Shown: one piece after another, positions 1 through 8,746 of the stretch
Layout: every line of letters begins with the position of its first letter
How positions within the stretch are numbered: position 1 is the stretch's first letter
Source of the DNA: Phaeobacter sp. A36a-5a
GTDB taxonomy: Bacteria; Pseudomonadota; Alphaproteobacteria; Rhodobacterales; Rhodobacteraceae
NCBI RefSeq assembly: GCF_037911135.1
Contig: NZ_JBBLYU010000003.1
Location: forward strand, 372,001-436,000
Direction: 5' to 3'
DNA: 64,000 bases
Notes under the pieces: generated by a model
Databases searched by the model: none
What the model was told of the DNA's origin: nothing
Seen by the model: only the letters and a program-made list of their open reading frames with translations
Made by a program: the position numbers and the translations under genes

Positions 1-131
1 TCGGCTTCGGGATTGTCCTTGTTCCGGTCGGGGTGCAGCTCTTTGGCCTTCTTGCGAAAGCCTTTCTTGATTTCATCGGCGGTGGCCCCTTTGGACACCC
101 CGAGAACGTCATAGTAATCTCGTTTGGACAT
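1..131 (-). CDS. dnaJ: Chaperone protein DnaJ, N-terminal part (runs off left edge)
   Basis: Only the first 43 codons are inside the window. The translation begins [20 protein letters not shown] and continues to an HPD tripeptide (KELHPDRNK), the signature of the J domain that stimulates DnaK ATP hydrolysis. It lies downstream of dnaK on the same strand, the usual order, with about 75 bases and a strong hairpin between them. The G/F region, zinc fingers and C-terminal substrate domains fall outside. Identification is firm from the J domain plus context. Confidence 0.95.
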   Translation of the reverse strand, partial: MSKRDYYDVLGVSKGATADEIKKGFRKKAKELHPDRNKDNPEA

Positions 132-155
132 CGGAATACCCTTCTTGCCGCAACG

Positions 156-192
156 AAAGCGGGCCGGCCCGGGGTTCGGACCGGCCCGCTTT
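156..192 (-). terminator. Hairpin between dnaK and dnaJ
   Basis: Twelve bases at 156-167 (AAAGCGGGCCGG) pair perfectly with 181-192, around a 13-base loop. On the minus strand the stem is followed by TTTCGTT. It sits just past the dnaK stop and before dnaJ, so it could stop part of the transcription and keep DnaJ below DnaK, or protect the dnaK 3' end. The structure is seen; the function is inferred. Confidence 0.75.
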
Positions 193-207
193 GGCCAAAA
201 TCAGACC

Positions 208-2127
208 TTAACGCTTGTTGTCGTCCAGATCTTCGAATTCGGCATCGACAATGTCATCATCACCGGGGCCTGAAGCCTCATCCGCGGCGGCGGGTTCATC
301 CGCGGCCTCTTCCTGGCTCGACTTGTAGATCGCTTCGCCTAGCTTCATGGCGGCTTCGGTGACGTTCTGAACGCCAGACTTGATCTTGTCGGCGGTGGAT
401 TTCTCGTTTTCGAGGTCATCCTTCAGCGCGGCAATGGCCAGTTCGATTGCTTCGATGGTGGTCGGGTCCACCTTGTCCGCATGCTCTTCCATCGATTTCT
501 CGGTGGAGTGAATCAGGCTTTCGGCCTGGTTCTTCGCTTCGATCAGCTCGCGACGTTCCTTGTCTGCCTCGGCATTGTCCTCGGCATCCTTGACCATTTT
601 TTCGATATCCTCATCGGACAGACCACCGGAGGCCTGGATGGTGATATTCTGCTCTTTACCAGTCGCCTTATCCTTGGCGCCAACGGACACGATGCCGTTT
701 GCGTCGATGTCGAAGGTCACTTCGATCTGCGGCATGCCGCGCGGTGCGGGCGGGATGTCCTCAAGGTTGAACTGGCCGAGCATCTTGTTGTCGGCCGCCA
801 TCTCGCGCTCACCCTGGAACACACGAATGGTCACGGCGTTCTGGTTGTCTTCGGCGGTAGAGAACACCTGGCTCTTCTTGGTCGGGATGGTGGTGTTGCG
901 GTCGATCAGTCGGGTGAAGACGCCACCGAGGGTTTCGATACCCAGGGACAGCGGTGTCACGTCGAGCAGAACGACGTCTTTCACGTCGCCTTGCAGAACA
1001 CCGGCCTGAATGGCGGCGCCCATCGCAACAACCTCATCCGGGTTCACACCCTTGTGGGGGTCTTTGCCGAAGAATTTGCTGACTTCCTCGATCACCTTGG
1101 GCATGCGGGTCATACCGCCGACCAGAACAACTTCGTCGACGTCAGATGCCGAGAGACCGGCATCTTTCAGCGCAGCGGCGCAGGGCTTCATCGACGCCTT
1201 GATCAGATCGCCAACCAGGCTCTCCAGCTTGGCACGGGTCAGTTTCATGACCAGGTGCAGCGGCTGGCCCGAGGACGGATCCATCGAGATGAACGGCTGG
1301 TTGATTTCGGTCTGGCTGGAGGAGGACAGCTCAATCTTGGCTTTTTCAGCGGCTTCTTTCAGACGCTGCAGAGCCATTTTGTCCTTGGTCAGGTCGACGC
1401 CGTGCTCTTTCTTGAATTGGTCTGCCAGGTAGTTGACGATGCGCATGTCAAAGTCTTCACCACCAAGGAACGTGTCGCCATTGGTGGATTTCACCTCAAA
1501 CAGGCCGTCGTCGATTTCAAGAATGGTCACGTCGAAGGTACCGCCACCAAGGTCATAGACCGCGATGGTTTGGGTTTCTTCCTTGTCCAGACCATAGGCC
1601 AGGGCCGCTGCTGTCGGTTCGTTGATGATGCGCAGCACTTCGAGACCGGCAATCTTGCCGGCGTCTTTGGTGGCCTGACGCTGGGCGTCGTTGAAATACG
1701 CAGGCACGGTGATGACGGCCTGGGTCACTTCTTCACCGAGGTAGGACTCGGCGGTTTCTTTCATCTTGCCCAGGATGAAAGCAGAGATCTGCGACGGGGA
1801 GTATTTCTCACCCTTGGCTTCGACCCATGCGTCACCATTGCCGCCGTTGATTACGGCGAAAGGCAGGTTTTTCTTGTCTTTGGCCAGATCGCTGTCATCG
1901 AACCGGCGACCAATCAGGCGCTTTACGCCGAATACGGTGTTGTCCGGGTTGGTGACGGCCTGACGTTTGGCAGGCTGGCCTACCAGACGCTCATCGTCGG
2001 TGAAGGCTACGATCGACGGCGTGGTACGGGCGCCCTCAGCGTTTTCGATAACGCGAGGCTGCGATCCGTCCATGATGGCCACACAGGAGTTGGTGGTCCC
2101 GAGGTCGATTCCGATAACTTTGCTCAT
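208..2127 (-). CDS. dnaK: Molecular chaperone DnaK (Hsp70)
   Basis: The 639-residue product is the ATP-dependent Hsp70 that binds exposed hydrophobic segments of unfolded proteins, working with DnaJ and GrpE in the cytoplasm. It starts [21 protein letters not shown], the Hsp70 phosphate-1 motif. [13 protein letters not shown] and [15 protein letters not shown] (second phosphate motif) follow in the ATPase domain, then the substrate-binding domain and a charged tail ending [17 protein letters not shown]. The frame stays open 46 codons further upstream, but that extension has no family resemblance and would cover the promoter, so the start at 2127 is chosen. Length is normal for the family. Confidence 0.98.
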   Translation of the reverse strand: MSKVIGIDLGTTNSCVAIMDGSQPRVIENAEGARTTPSIVAFTDDERLVGQPAKRQAVTNPDNTVFGVKRLIGRRFDDSDLAKDKKNLPFAVINGGNGDAWVEAKGEKYSPSQISAFILGKMKETAESYLGEEVTQAVITVPAYFNDAQRQATKDAGKIAGLEVLRIINEPTAAALAYGLDKEETQTIAVYDLGGGTFDVTILEIDDGLFEVKSTNGDTFLGGEDFDMRIVNYLADQFKKEHGVDLTKDKMALQRLKEAAEKAKIELSSSSQTEINQPFISMDPSSGQPLHLVMKLTRAKLESLVGDLIKASMKPCAAALKDAGLSASDVDEVVLVGGMTRMPKVIEEVSKFFGKDPHKGVNPDEVVAMGAAIQAGVLQGDVKDVVLLDVTPLSLGIETLGGVFTRLIDRNTTIPTKKSQVFSTAEDNQNAVTIRVFQGEREMAADNKMLGQFNLEDIPPAPRGMPQIEVTFDIDANGIVSVGAKDKATGKEQNITIQASGGLSDEDIEKMVKDAEDNAEADKERRELIEAKNQAESLIHSTEKSMEEHADKVDPTTIEAIELAIAALKDDLENEKSTADKIKSGVQNVTEAAMKLGEAIYKSSQEEAADEPAAADEASGPGDDDIVDAEFEDLDDNKR

Positions 2128-2236
2128 TTTCGATCCCTTTTCACTTTCTAAGGCGATTACCCGAGGTCTGAACCCATTTTGGCATTCCGGCCCCGATTCA
2201 GTTGCGGTTTGGTCTGCACCTCCCCGCTTCCCGGCG

Positions 2237-2266
2237 TATATAGGGAGCGCAAATGCCCCCTGCAAC
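2237..2266 (-). promoter_or_regulatory. Candidate dnaK promoter
   Basis: On the minus strand TTGCAG (2265-2260) and TATATA (2242-2237) are separated by exactly 17 bases, a good sigma70-type pair about 110 bases upstream of the dnaK start. The run CCCTATATA also resembles the minus-10 element of alphaproteobacterial heat-shock (RpoH) promoters, which fits dnaK. Which sigma factor uses it cannot be decided from sequence. Confidence 0.5.
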
Positions 2267-2339
2267 CGCCAGATCGTGTCCTGTTTCGCGAATTACTGCG
2301 GTTTTTGACAGGGGAGCGGTTAAGAACAGGCTAACGGTG

Positions 2340-2942
2340 ATGATGAAGTTGCGGTTGCGGGGATTTGAGCTGACAAAACCCCTGTTGGATACGGTACGGC
2401 AGCGACAGCTGATTGACTGTCTGCGTCCCGTTCTGCGCGCCGCTCCTCTGTTCTCGCCCGAGGTGCCCGGTGGCGGCAAGATGTCGGTGCGAATGACCTC
2501 GGCCGGGGTATGCGGCTGGGTGAGTGACAGGGACGGGTATCGTTATCAGGATCGGCATCCCTCCGGCCAGGGCTGGCCGAAAATCCCGGCAGAAATCCTG
2601 GATATCTGGCGGGCCAGCACAGGGCTGGAGCGACAACCGGACTGTTGTTTGATCAACTACTATGGCGAGGGCGCCCGCATGGGTCTGCATCAGGACAAGG
2701 ATGAGGCGGATTTCTCCTACCCGGTGGTGTCCGTCTCTCTGGGCGATGACGGCCTTCTGCGGATCGGCAATCAATTCCGTGGCGGTAAGACGGAGACCGT
2801 CTGGCTGAACTCAGGCGATGTCGTCGTGATGGGGGGCGAGGCGCGGCTGACCTATCATGGGGTTGACCGCATCCGCTTCAAATCCTCGCGTTTGCTGCCA
2901 AAGGGTGGTCGCATAAACCTGACACTTCGCGTGGTGACCTGA
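2340..2942 (+). CDS. alkB: AlkB-like alpha-ketoglutarate-dependent dioxygenase
   Basis: A 200-residue protein of the AlkB family, Fe(II)/2-oxoglutarate enzymes that remove methyl groups from 1-methyladenine and 3-methylcytosine in nucleic acid. Visible are the iron ligands H117 and D119 (GLHQDKDEAD), the distal H173 (TYHGVDRI) and the 2-oxoglutarate arginines R191 and R197 (GRINLTLR). An ATG 29 codons further upstream (2253) keeps the frame open but overlaps the dnaK promoter and adds unconserved-looking sequence, so 2340/2343 is preferred; that gives a length close to E. coli AlkB. The gene diverges from dnaK and is convergent with the permease that follows. Confidence 0.88.
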   Translation: MMKLRLRGFELTKPLLDTVRQRQLIDCLRPVLRAAPLFSPEVPGGGKMSVRMTSAGVCGWVSDRDGYRYQDRHPSGQGWPKIPAEILDIWRASTGLERQPDCCLINYYGEGARMGLHQDKDEADFSYPVVSVSLGDDGLLRIGNQFRGGKTETVWLNSGDVVVMGGEARLTYHGVDRIRFKSSRLLPKGGRINLTLRVVT

Positions 2943-2963
2943 GCCATTGCGTCAATCCGTCGA

Positions 2964-3785
2964 TCAGCGTTTGGCACCCCAACTGATCGAGGCACGGCGA
3001 CGGGTGTAAAACTCCCCCATTAGTCCGATCATGATCAGGACGAGCGCCACCCAACCCGCGTATTGCCAGTTGCTGAAATGGGGGTTGTAGTTGATGAACA
3101 CAAACCCACGCGCCTGATCGATGCAATGAAACAGCGGGTTCCAGTCGAACATCGACAGCATGAAGCTGGGCAGAGTGTTCGCCAGAAACATCTTGCCCGA
3201 GGCGATCATATTGGCCCTTTGGTAGATCGTGGAGATGATGCCAACAGTCCCCGGCGACCAAGGTTTCATGACCAGCAGGATCAAACCTACCGCAGCACCG
3301 GTTATCCAGGAGAGCAGCACCATGCCAAAGGCCGCAATCGGTTCCTCTATTTCAATCGGGGTGAACGCCACGTGATAGACGAACAGGATGATCAGCATCG
3401 ACAGCACCTGAATATACAGTGATCCCAGTGCCGCCGACAGAATGGCGACGATCGTGTTCATCGGGGCGTGCTGCATCATCGGGCTGCTTGGCCCCTCTGC
3501 TCCGGCGACAGCGGAAACGGCCTTGGTGTGGGTCAGGAACAAAAACACACCCGACATCACATAGAGCAGGAAATCGCCGCGAATGGCCGAACCGCGCAGG
3601 CCGAGCAGGGAAAACATCACGTAGAACACGATGACAAACATCACCGCCTGCGTGAGATTGGTCGCCAGAGCCATGAAAGCATTATTATGTTTGGAGCGAA
3701 CGCTGCGGGCCACGGAATGAAAGACAACCTCACCCATGGCGATGAGGCTGCTGAGACGTGACCGTTTGTGGCGTTGCTCGAACAT
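2964..3785 (-). CDS. ABC-2 type polysaccharide export permease (KpsM/Wzm-like)
   Basis: A 273-residue membrane protein with about six hydrophobic segments and the layout of ABC-2 transporters that export capsule or O-antigen polysaccharide: a charged N-terminus (MFEQRHKRSRLSSLIAMGEV), an early helix pair, and a C-terminal WNPLFHCIDQARGFVFINYNP region typical of KpsM/Wzm proteins. No ATP-binding partner (KpsT/Wzt) is adjacent on either side, which is unusual, because permease and ATPase normally sit together. The next genes on the other strand (cysQ, kdsB, galU, galE) also touch surface-sugar metabolism. The substrate is not determinable. Confidence 0.82.
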   Translation of the reverse strand: MFEQRHKRSRLSSLIAMGEVVFHSVARSVRSKHNNAFMALATNLTQAVMFVIVFYVMFSLLGLRGSAIRGDFLLYVMSGVFLFLTHTKAVSAVAGAEGPSSPMMQHAPMNTIVAILSAALGSLYIQVLSMLIILFVYHVAFTPIEIEEPIAAFGMVLLSWITGAAVGLILLVMKPWSPGTVGIISTIYQRANMIASGKMFLANTLPSFMLSMFDWNPLFHCIDQARGFVFINYNPHFSNWQYAGWVALVLIMIGLMGEFYTRRRASISWGAKR

Positions 3786-3919
3786 GATGTCGCTTAGCCG
3801 GACCTGCTTTAGGTGAAACTCTGCTTATCGTTACCACGGAAATCTTGCTGTTCCGTTTCACCCCGACCATAAGGGGGACAACTGCTGTAATCAACCAAAC
3901 CCGGTCAGGGAGAGTGTTT

Positions 3920-4717
3920 GTGACATATGATGAGCTTATTCCGGTAATCCGCCGATTGGCGATCGAAGCCGGAGAGAAGATCATGGAGATCTATAATTCG
4001 GATGAATTCGAGGTGAAGGTGAAATCGGATGAAAGCCCGGTAACCGCCGCTGACGAGGCCGCCGATGCGTTGATTTCTGCCGGGTTGCGCGCAGCCTTTC
4101 CCGACGTGATGCTGGTGACCGAGGAACAGGCGGAATCGCACAGCAAGAGCGGGCACACCTTTCTGATTGTGGATCCGCTGGACGGAACCAAGGAGTTCAT
4201 CCACCGCCGCGGTGATTTTACCGTCAATATCGCATTGGTCGAAAACGGTGTGCCGACGCGCGGCGTTGTCTATGCGCCGGCGCGGTCTCGGATGTTCTTC
4301 ACCTTGGCGGACGGATCAGCGGTTGAGGAAACCGGCGCTTTTGATCCCTCAGCCATGGGAGAGATCAAACCCATTCGTGTTGCAGACAGTGATAATGATG
4401 CGCTGATGGTGGTTGCGTCGAAATCGCACCGTGATCAGGCCACCGATGATTACATCAACAAATACGCCGTGAAGGACAGCAAGAGCGCGGGGTCTTCGCT
4501 GAAGTTCTGTCTGGTCGCAACAGGCGAAGCCGACCTCTACCCGCGGGTGGGGCGGACCATGGAATGGGATACCGCCGCTGGTCATGCGGTCCTCTGCGGT
4601 GCCGGTGGTCAAGTGGTACGTTTTGATGATCATTCGCCACTGACCTACGGCAAGGAAGGCTATGCGAATCCTTTCTTTATAGCCTATGCGCCGGGTGTGG
4701 AGCTTAAGAAAGCCTGA
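3920..4717 (+). CDS. cysQ: 3'(2'),5'-bisphosphate nucleotidase CysQ
   Basis: The 265-residue product belongs to the inositol monophosphatase superfamily and should hydrolyse 3'-phosphoadenosine 5'-phosphate to AMP, clearing the by-product of sulfate activation and sulfotransfer. Metal-site motifs are visible: VTEEQAES, IVDPLDGTKEFIHRRGDF and, near the end, MEWDTAAGHAVL. The GTG at 3920 is preceded by AGGGAGA at a good distance and gives the normal family length; an upstream ATG at 3845 would add 25 unconvincing residues. Its stop overlaps the start of the next gene by one base (TGATG), so the two are translationally coupled. Confidence 0.9.
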   Translation: MTYDELIPVIRRLAIEAGEKIMEIYNSDEFEVKVKSDESPVTAADEAADALISAGLRAAFPDVMLVTEEQAESHSKSGHTFLIVDPLDGTKEFIHRRGDFTVNIALVENGVPTRGVVYAPARSRMFFTLADGSAVEETGAFDPSAMGEIKPIRVADSDNDALMVVASKSHRDQATDDYINKYAVKDSKSAGSSLKFCLVATGEADLYPRVGRTMEWDTAAGHAVLCGAGGQVVRFDDHSPLTYGKEGYANPFFIAYAPGVELKKA

Positions 4718-5517
4718 TGTCCGTCCTTATCGTCATTCCCGCCCGCTATGCTTCGACCCGCTATCCAGGTAAGCCGCTTGTTGCTTTGACCGGGGCCAGC
4801 GGCGAGAGCCAAACGCTGATCGAACGCTCCTGGCGTGCGGCCATGGCCGTCAATGGCGTAGATCGTGTGGTTGTCGCAACCGACGACGACCGAATTCGCG
4901 ATGCTGCCACCGGGTTTGGTGCCGAGGTTGTTATGACCTCCGAAAGCTGCGCCAACGGGACGGAGCGTTGCGCCGAAGCGCTGGATAAACTTGGCGGCGA
5001 TTATGATATCGTGGTGAACCTGCAAGGGGACGCGCCGCTGACGCCGCATTGGTTTATCGAGGATCTGATTGTCGGCCTGCGCGGCGCGCCTGACAAAGGG
5101 TTGGCAACGCCGGTGCTGCGCTGCGACGGCGCGACGCTGAACAGTCTGCTGGCAGACCGTAAGGCCGGTCGTGTTGGCGGCACCACGGCGGTGTTCGGTA
5201 GCGACCATAATGCGCTCTACTTCTCCAAGGAGGTGGTGCCCTTTACGTCCGAAACCTATGGTTCAGATCAGGAGACGCCGGTGTTTCACCACGTCGGTGT
5301 CTATGCCTATCGCCCGGATGCGCTGAGCGCCTATCCTGGCTGGCCTGTCGGGCCATTGGAAACCCTCGAAGGGCTGGAGCAGCTGCGCTTTCTTGAGAAC
5401 GGGCGCAAGATTCTCTGCGTGGAGGTTGAAGCACGTGGACGCGAGTTCTGGGAGCTGAACAATCCCGAGGATGTTCCCCGGATTGAGGCGATGATGAAAA
5501 AAATGGGTCACAAATAG
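4717..5517 (+). CDS. kdsB: KdsB-like cytidylyltransferase (CMP-Kdo synthetase family)
   Basis: A 266-residue nucleotidyltransferase with the CMP-Kdo synthetase start (VLIVIPARYASTRYPGKPL). This enzyme activates 3-deoxy-manno-octulosonate with CTP for lipopolysaccharide or capsule assembly. Later motifs are recognisable but shifted from the classic form: CANGTERCAEAL where KdsB usually has SGTDR, and VVNLQGDAPLTP instead of VQGDEPLIPP. The missing acidic residue in QGDAP hints at a subfamily with altered sugar or metal handling. It overlaps cysQ by one base and lies near an ABC-2 polysaccharide exporter. The symbol is given at family level; the true substrate may be another octulosonate. Confidence 0.8.
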   Translation: MSVLIVIPARYASTRYPGKPLVALTGASGESQTLIERSWRAAMAVNGVDRVVVATDDDRIRDAATGFGAEVVMTSESCANGTERCAEALDKLGGDYDIVVNLQGDAPLTPHWFIEDLIVGLRGAPDKGLATPVLRCDGATLNSLLADRKAGRVGGTTAVFGSDHNALYFSKEVVPFTSETYGSDQETPVFHHVGVYAYRPDALSAYPGWPVGPLETLEGLEQLRFLENGRKILCVEVEARGREFWELNNPEDVPRIEAMMKKMGHK

Positions 5518-5701
5518 GCCTGAATTGTCGATAATATGAAACATGATACGGGATGCCGTGAGCGAAATGTGACTGGGGGTATATTTTCTGAATTGCCTAC
5601 GGAATACTCTGACCGGCCTTTCGAGGCAGGTTTTGCCACCTAAACGGCCCCACTGACGAACCGCATCAGAACGGTTTGAGAAATAGAAACGAGAGTGCGA
5701 G

Positions 5702-6595
5702 ATGCGTAGAAAAGTAACGAAGGCAATTTTTCCGGTGGCCGGGCTTGGAACCAGATTCCTGCCGGCAACCAAATCGGTTCCCAAAGAAATCATGACGCTG
5801 GTTGACCGCCCGCTGGTCCAATATGCCATTGATGAGGCCCGAGAGGCCGGCATCAAGGAGTTCATCTTTGTCACCTCGCGCGGCAAAGGAGCGCTAGAGG
5901 ATTATTTCGACCATTCACCCATGCTTGAGCAGGAGCTGCGTAAGAAGGGTAAGGATGATCTGCTGGAAATCCTGAAAGCGACCAATATGGAATCGGGCGC
6001 GATTGCCTATATTCGCCAGCATCAGGCGCTGGGCCTTGGTCACGCGGTCTGGTGCGCGCGTCGCCTGATCGCCAATGAACCCTTCGCGGTGATCCTGCCT
6101 GATGATGTCATCGCGGCGGAAACCCCCTGCCTGAAGCAGATGGTGGAAGCCTACGAGGAAACCGGCGGCAATATGGTCGCGGCCATGGAGGTTCCGCCAG
6201 AACAGACATCGTCCTACGGTGTGCTGGATGTGCGCGACGACATGGGCTCGGTGGTGTCGGTAAATGGCATGGTTGAAAAGCCCAAAGCCGAAGATGCCCC
6301 GTCTAATCTGGCGGTTATTGGTCGCTATATCCTGGCGCCATCGGTCTTGCGCAATCTCAATAAGAAGAAACAGGGCGCCGGTGGTGAGATCCAGCTGACC
6401 GATGCCATTGCCGAAGATATCGCCGACGATGTACCGGTCTACGGCTATCGTTTCCGTGGTCAGCGCTTTGATTGCGGATCCAAGGCTGGTTTCCTGCAGG
6501 CAACCGTCGCCTTTGCGCTGGCACGTGAAGAGCTGCGCGATGATCTGATGTGCTACATCAATGAGATTGCGCAGGTCGACAAGGCGGCGCAGTAA
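5702..6595 (+). CDS. galU: UTP-glucose-1-phosphate uridylyltransferase
   Basis: The 297-residue protein makes UDP-glucose from UTP and glucose 1-phosphate, the donor for exopolysaccharide, lipopolysaccharide and galactose metabolism. The N-terminal nucleotide-binding motif is FPVAGLGTRFLPATKSVPKE, followed by LVDRPLVQYAIDEA, the GLGHAVWCA loop and VEKPKAEDAPSNLAVIGRY, all characteristic of bacterial GalU. Length is normal. A 184-base leader separates it from kdsB, so it probably has its own promoter. A strong terminator follows, so galE is not simply read through from it. Confidence 0.96.
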   Translation: MRRKVTKAIFPVAGLGTRFLPATKSVPKEIMTLVDRPLVQYAIDEAREAGIKEFIFVTSRGKGALEDYFDHSPMLEQELRKKGKDDLLEILKATNMESGAIAYIRQHQALGLGHAVWCARRLIANEPFAVILPDDVIAAETPCLKQMVEAYEETGGNMVAAMEVPPEQTSSYGVLDVRDDMGSVVSVNGMVEKPKAEDAPSNLAVIGRYILAPSVLRNLNKKKQGAGGEIQLTDAIAEDIADDVPVYGYRFRGQRFDCGSKAGFLQATVAFALAREELRDDLMCYINEIAQVDKAAQ

Positions 6596-6647
6596 GCCGA
6601 TCACTTCGCCGAGAGTGGCGGAGATTGTGAACATCTGGAAATTGGGT

Positions 6648-6673
6648 GGCCGGACAGCACTGTCCGGCCTTTT
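6648..6673 (+). terminator. Terminator after galU
   Basis: GGCCGGACAG (6648-6657) pairs perfectly with CTGTCCGGCC (6660-6669) and is followed by TTTT, a compact intrinsic terminator. It ends only 18 bases before the galE start codon, leaving room for the AGGAAG ribosome site but no promoter, so galE must be reached by read-through or by a promoter inside or before the hairpin. Confidence 0.85.
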
Positions 6674-6691
6674 GATCAGGAAGACGCTGCT

Positions 6692-7675
6692 TTGACATAT
6701 ATTCTGGTGACTGGTGGAGCGGGTTATATTGGCTCTCATGCCTGCAAGGCACTAAAGGCTGCCGGTTTTACCCCCGTAACCTACGATAATCTGGTGACTG
6801 GCTGGCAGGACGCCGTGAAGTTCGGACCCTTTGAAAAGGGGGATCTGGCTGATCGTCTGCGACTGGACGAGGTTTTTGCCAAATATCAACCGGCCGCCGT
6901 GATGCACTTCGCCGCGTTGAGCCAGGTTGGTGAAGCCATGAGCGAACCCGGGCGCTACTGGGCCAACAATGTCGGCGGGTCTCTCACGCTGATTGAAGCC
7001 GCGGTGGCAGCCGGCTGCCTCGATTTCGTTTTCTCATCAACCTGCGCCACCTATGGGGAGCATGACAATGTGGTGCTGGACGAAAGCACGCCGCAGCTTC
7101 CCCTTAATGCCTATGGCGCGTCCAAACGGGCGGTAGAAGACATCCTGCGCGATTTTGGCGCCTCGCATGGGCTGCGGTCGGTGATCTTCCGTTACTTCAA
7201 CGTGGCGGGTGCCGACCCCGAGGCCGAGGTGGGCGAGTTCCACCGCCCCGAGACTCATCTGGTGCCGCTGGTGCTGGATGCGATTGAGGGCAAACGTGAC
7301 GCGCTGACCATTTTTGGAACCGACTATGACACCCCGGATGGCACCTGCGTGCGTGACTATGTTCACGTCTGCGATCTGGTCGACGCCCATGTGCTGGGCC
7401 TGAAATGGCTGAAAGACGGCAAAGGGAGCCAGGTCTTCAACCTGGGGACCGGCACCGGTTTCTCCGTACGGGAAGTCATGGACAAGGCGGAGGCGACAAC
7501 CGGTCAATCGGTGCCTCACTCAATTGGTCCTCGTCGTGCCGGCGATTGCACCAAGCTGGTGTCGGGTTCGGTGCGGGCGGCTACCCTGCTTGGGTGGGAA
7601 CCGAAGCGATCGGATCTTGAAACTATGATCGCGGATGCCTGGGGCTGGCACAAAGCCGGCGCTTACGAGCGCTAG
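6692..7675 (+). CDS. galE: UDP-glucose 4-epimerase
   Basis: A 327-residue extended short-chain dehydrogenase that interconverts UDP-glucose and UDP-galactose with bound NAD. Visible are the NAD motif GGAGYIGSH (residues 8-16), the STCATYG serine/threonine motif and the catalytic YGASK. The start is TTG at 6692, preceded by AGGAAG eight bases upstream; no ATG fits. The next gene begins immediately at or before its stop, suggesting co-transcription with the glycosyltransferase. Confidence 0.95.
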   Translation: MTYILVTGGAGYIGSHACKALKAAGFTPVTYDNLVTGWQDAVKFGPFEKGDLADRLRLDEVFAKYQPAAVMHFAALSQVGEAMSEPGRYWANNVGGSLTLIEAAVAAGCLDFVFSSTCATYGEHDNVVLDESTPQLPLNAYGASKRAVEDILRDFGASHGLRSVIFRYFNVAGADPEAEVGEFHRPETHLVPLVLDAIEGKRDALTIFGTDYDTPDGTCVRDYVHVCDLVDAHVLGLKWLKDGKGSQVFNLGTGTGFSVREVMDKAEATTGQSVPHSIGPRRAGDCTKLVSGSVRAATLLGWEPKRSDLETMIADAWGWHKAGAYER

Positions 7676-7676
7676 G

Positions 7677-8738
7677 GTGACGGGGCCAGAGCGGGCTCCA
7701 GGTACTGTACCGCTGCCGGAAATCTCCCTGGCGGCGGCCTATCGGCTGAGGTGGCAGCGACGTCGGCTGCTTTGGCGCTCTTTCCGGTCCCGGCATCAGC
7801 TGACGACGCTGACGGACCGCACTCGCATTTTGCAACGGGATGCAATTCTTGCCATCACAGTGCTGCGCAATGAAGCGACCCGGCTTCCGTTTTTCCTGGC
7901 CTTTTATCGCGATCTGGGTGTCGACCATTTTCTGATCGTCGACAATGGCAGCGATGATGGCAGCGCCGCCTATCTTGCCGGTCAGCCTGATGTCTCGCTC
8001 TGGCATACAGGCGCCAGCTATCGCGATGCTCGGTTTGGTCTCGACTGGGCGACATGGCTTCAGATCCGTTATGGTCACCGGCGCTGGTGTCTTAGTGTTG
8101 ATGCAGATGAATTGCTGGTGTTTGGCGGTGATGCCCGGCACGGTCTGCGCGGATTGACAGATTGGCTGGACCGTCATGGCAGGGCTGGCTTCGGTGCCTT
8201 GATGCTGGATCTTTTTCCGAAGGGGTCAGTGGGAGAGGTGAGTTACGTCCCAGGTGATGATCCCCGCCGAGTATTGCCGTGGTTTGATACCGGGCCATAT
8301 CGCCGGGTTCGACAGGCGCCGCGCGGCAACCTGTGGGTACAGGGCGGCCTCAGGGAGCGGGTGTTTTTTCCTGATGAGCCGCAGCGGGGACCTACGCTGA
8401 ACAAGGTGCCGCTGGTCAAATGGCACCGCAGCTTCGCCTATACGAATTCTACCCATGCAATGCTGCCCAGGCGGTTGAATGCACTATACGATGGGCCAGG
8501 TGGGGCAGGTCCGTCCGGGGTTCTGCTGCACAGCAAATTCTTGCCCGAAATCACCAAGAAGGCAGAGATCGAAAAGCGGCGTGGCCAGCATTTCAGCGCG
8601 CCGGAATTGTTCGACGGCTATTACAACCAATTGGCTGCGGCACCGGATCTCTGGCACAGCGACGCGATCCGATATCAGGGACCGGATCAGTTGGAGGCAT
8701 TGGGGCTGGCCCGCGCCCCTGATTGGGACGCGGACTGA
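7677..8738 (+). CDS. Glycosyltransferase family 2-like protein
   Basis: About 353 residues. After a basic N-terminal stretch (YRLRWQRRRLLWRSFRSRHQL) comes an ILAITVLRNEATRLPFFLAFYRDLGVDHFLIVDNGSDDGS segment and a DADE metal-site motif (LSVDADELLVF). This combination belongs to the GT-A type glycosyltransferases of the Glyco_tranf_2_4 kind, common in roseobacters. GTG 7677 starts directly after the galE stop; an ATG at 7635 in the same frame would overlap galE by 41 bases and cannot be excluded. Linkage to galU and galE suggests UDP-glucose or UDP-galactose as donor; the acceptor is unknown. Confidence 0.78.
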   Translation: MTGPERAPGTVPLPEISLAAAYRLRWQRRRLLWRSFRSRHQLTTLTDRTRILQRDAILAITVLRNEATRLPFFLAFYRDLGVDHFLIVDNGSDDGSAAYLAGQPDVSLWHTGASYRDARFGLDWATWLQIRYGHRRWCLSVDADELLVFGGDARHGLRGLTDWLDRHGRAGFGALMLDLFPKGSVGEVSYVPGDDPRRVLPWFDTGPYRRVRQAPRGNLWVQGGLRERVFFPDEPQRGPTLNKVPLVKWHRSFAYTNSTHAMLPRRLNALYDGPGGAGPSGVLLHSKFLPEITKKAEIEKRRGQHFSAPELFDGYYNQLAAAPDLWHSDAIRYQGPDQLEALGLARAPDWDAD

Positions 8739-8746
8739 GCCGCGGC

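Noticed and set aside
481-2151. 556-codon open frame opposite dnaK
   Set aside because: It is the antisense shadow of a highly conserved gene with biased codon use; its translation has no family resemblance and no ribosome site.
2253-2339. N-terminal extension of the AlkB-like gene
   Set aside because: It would cover the dnaK promoter and lengthen the protein beyond the usual family start; the internal ATG pair at 2340/2343 is preferred.
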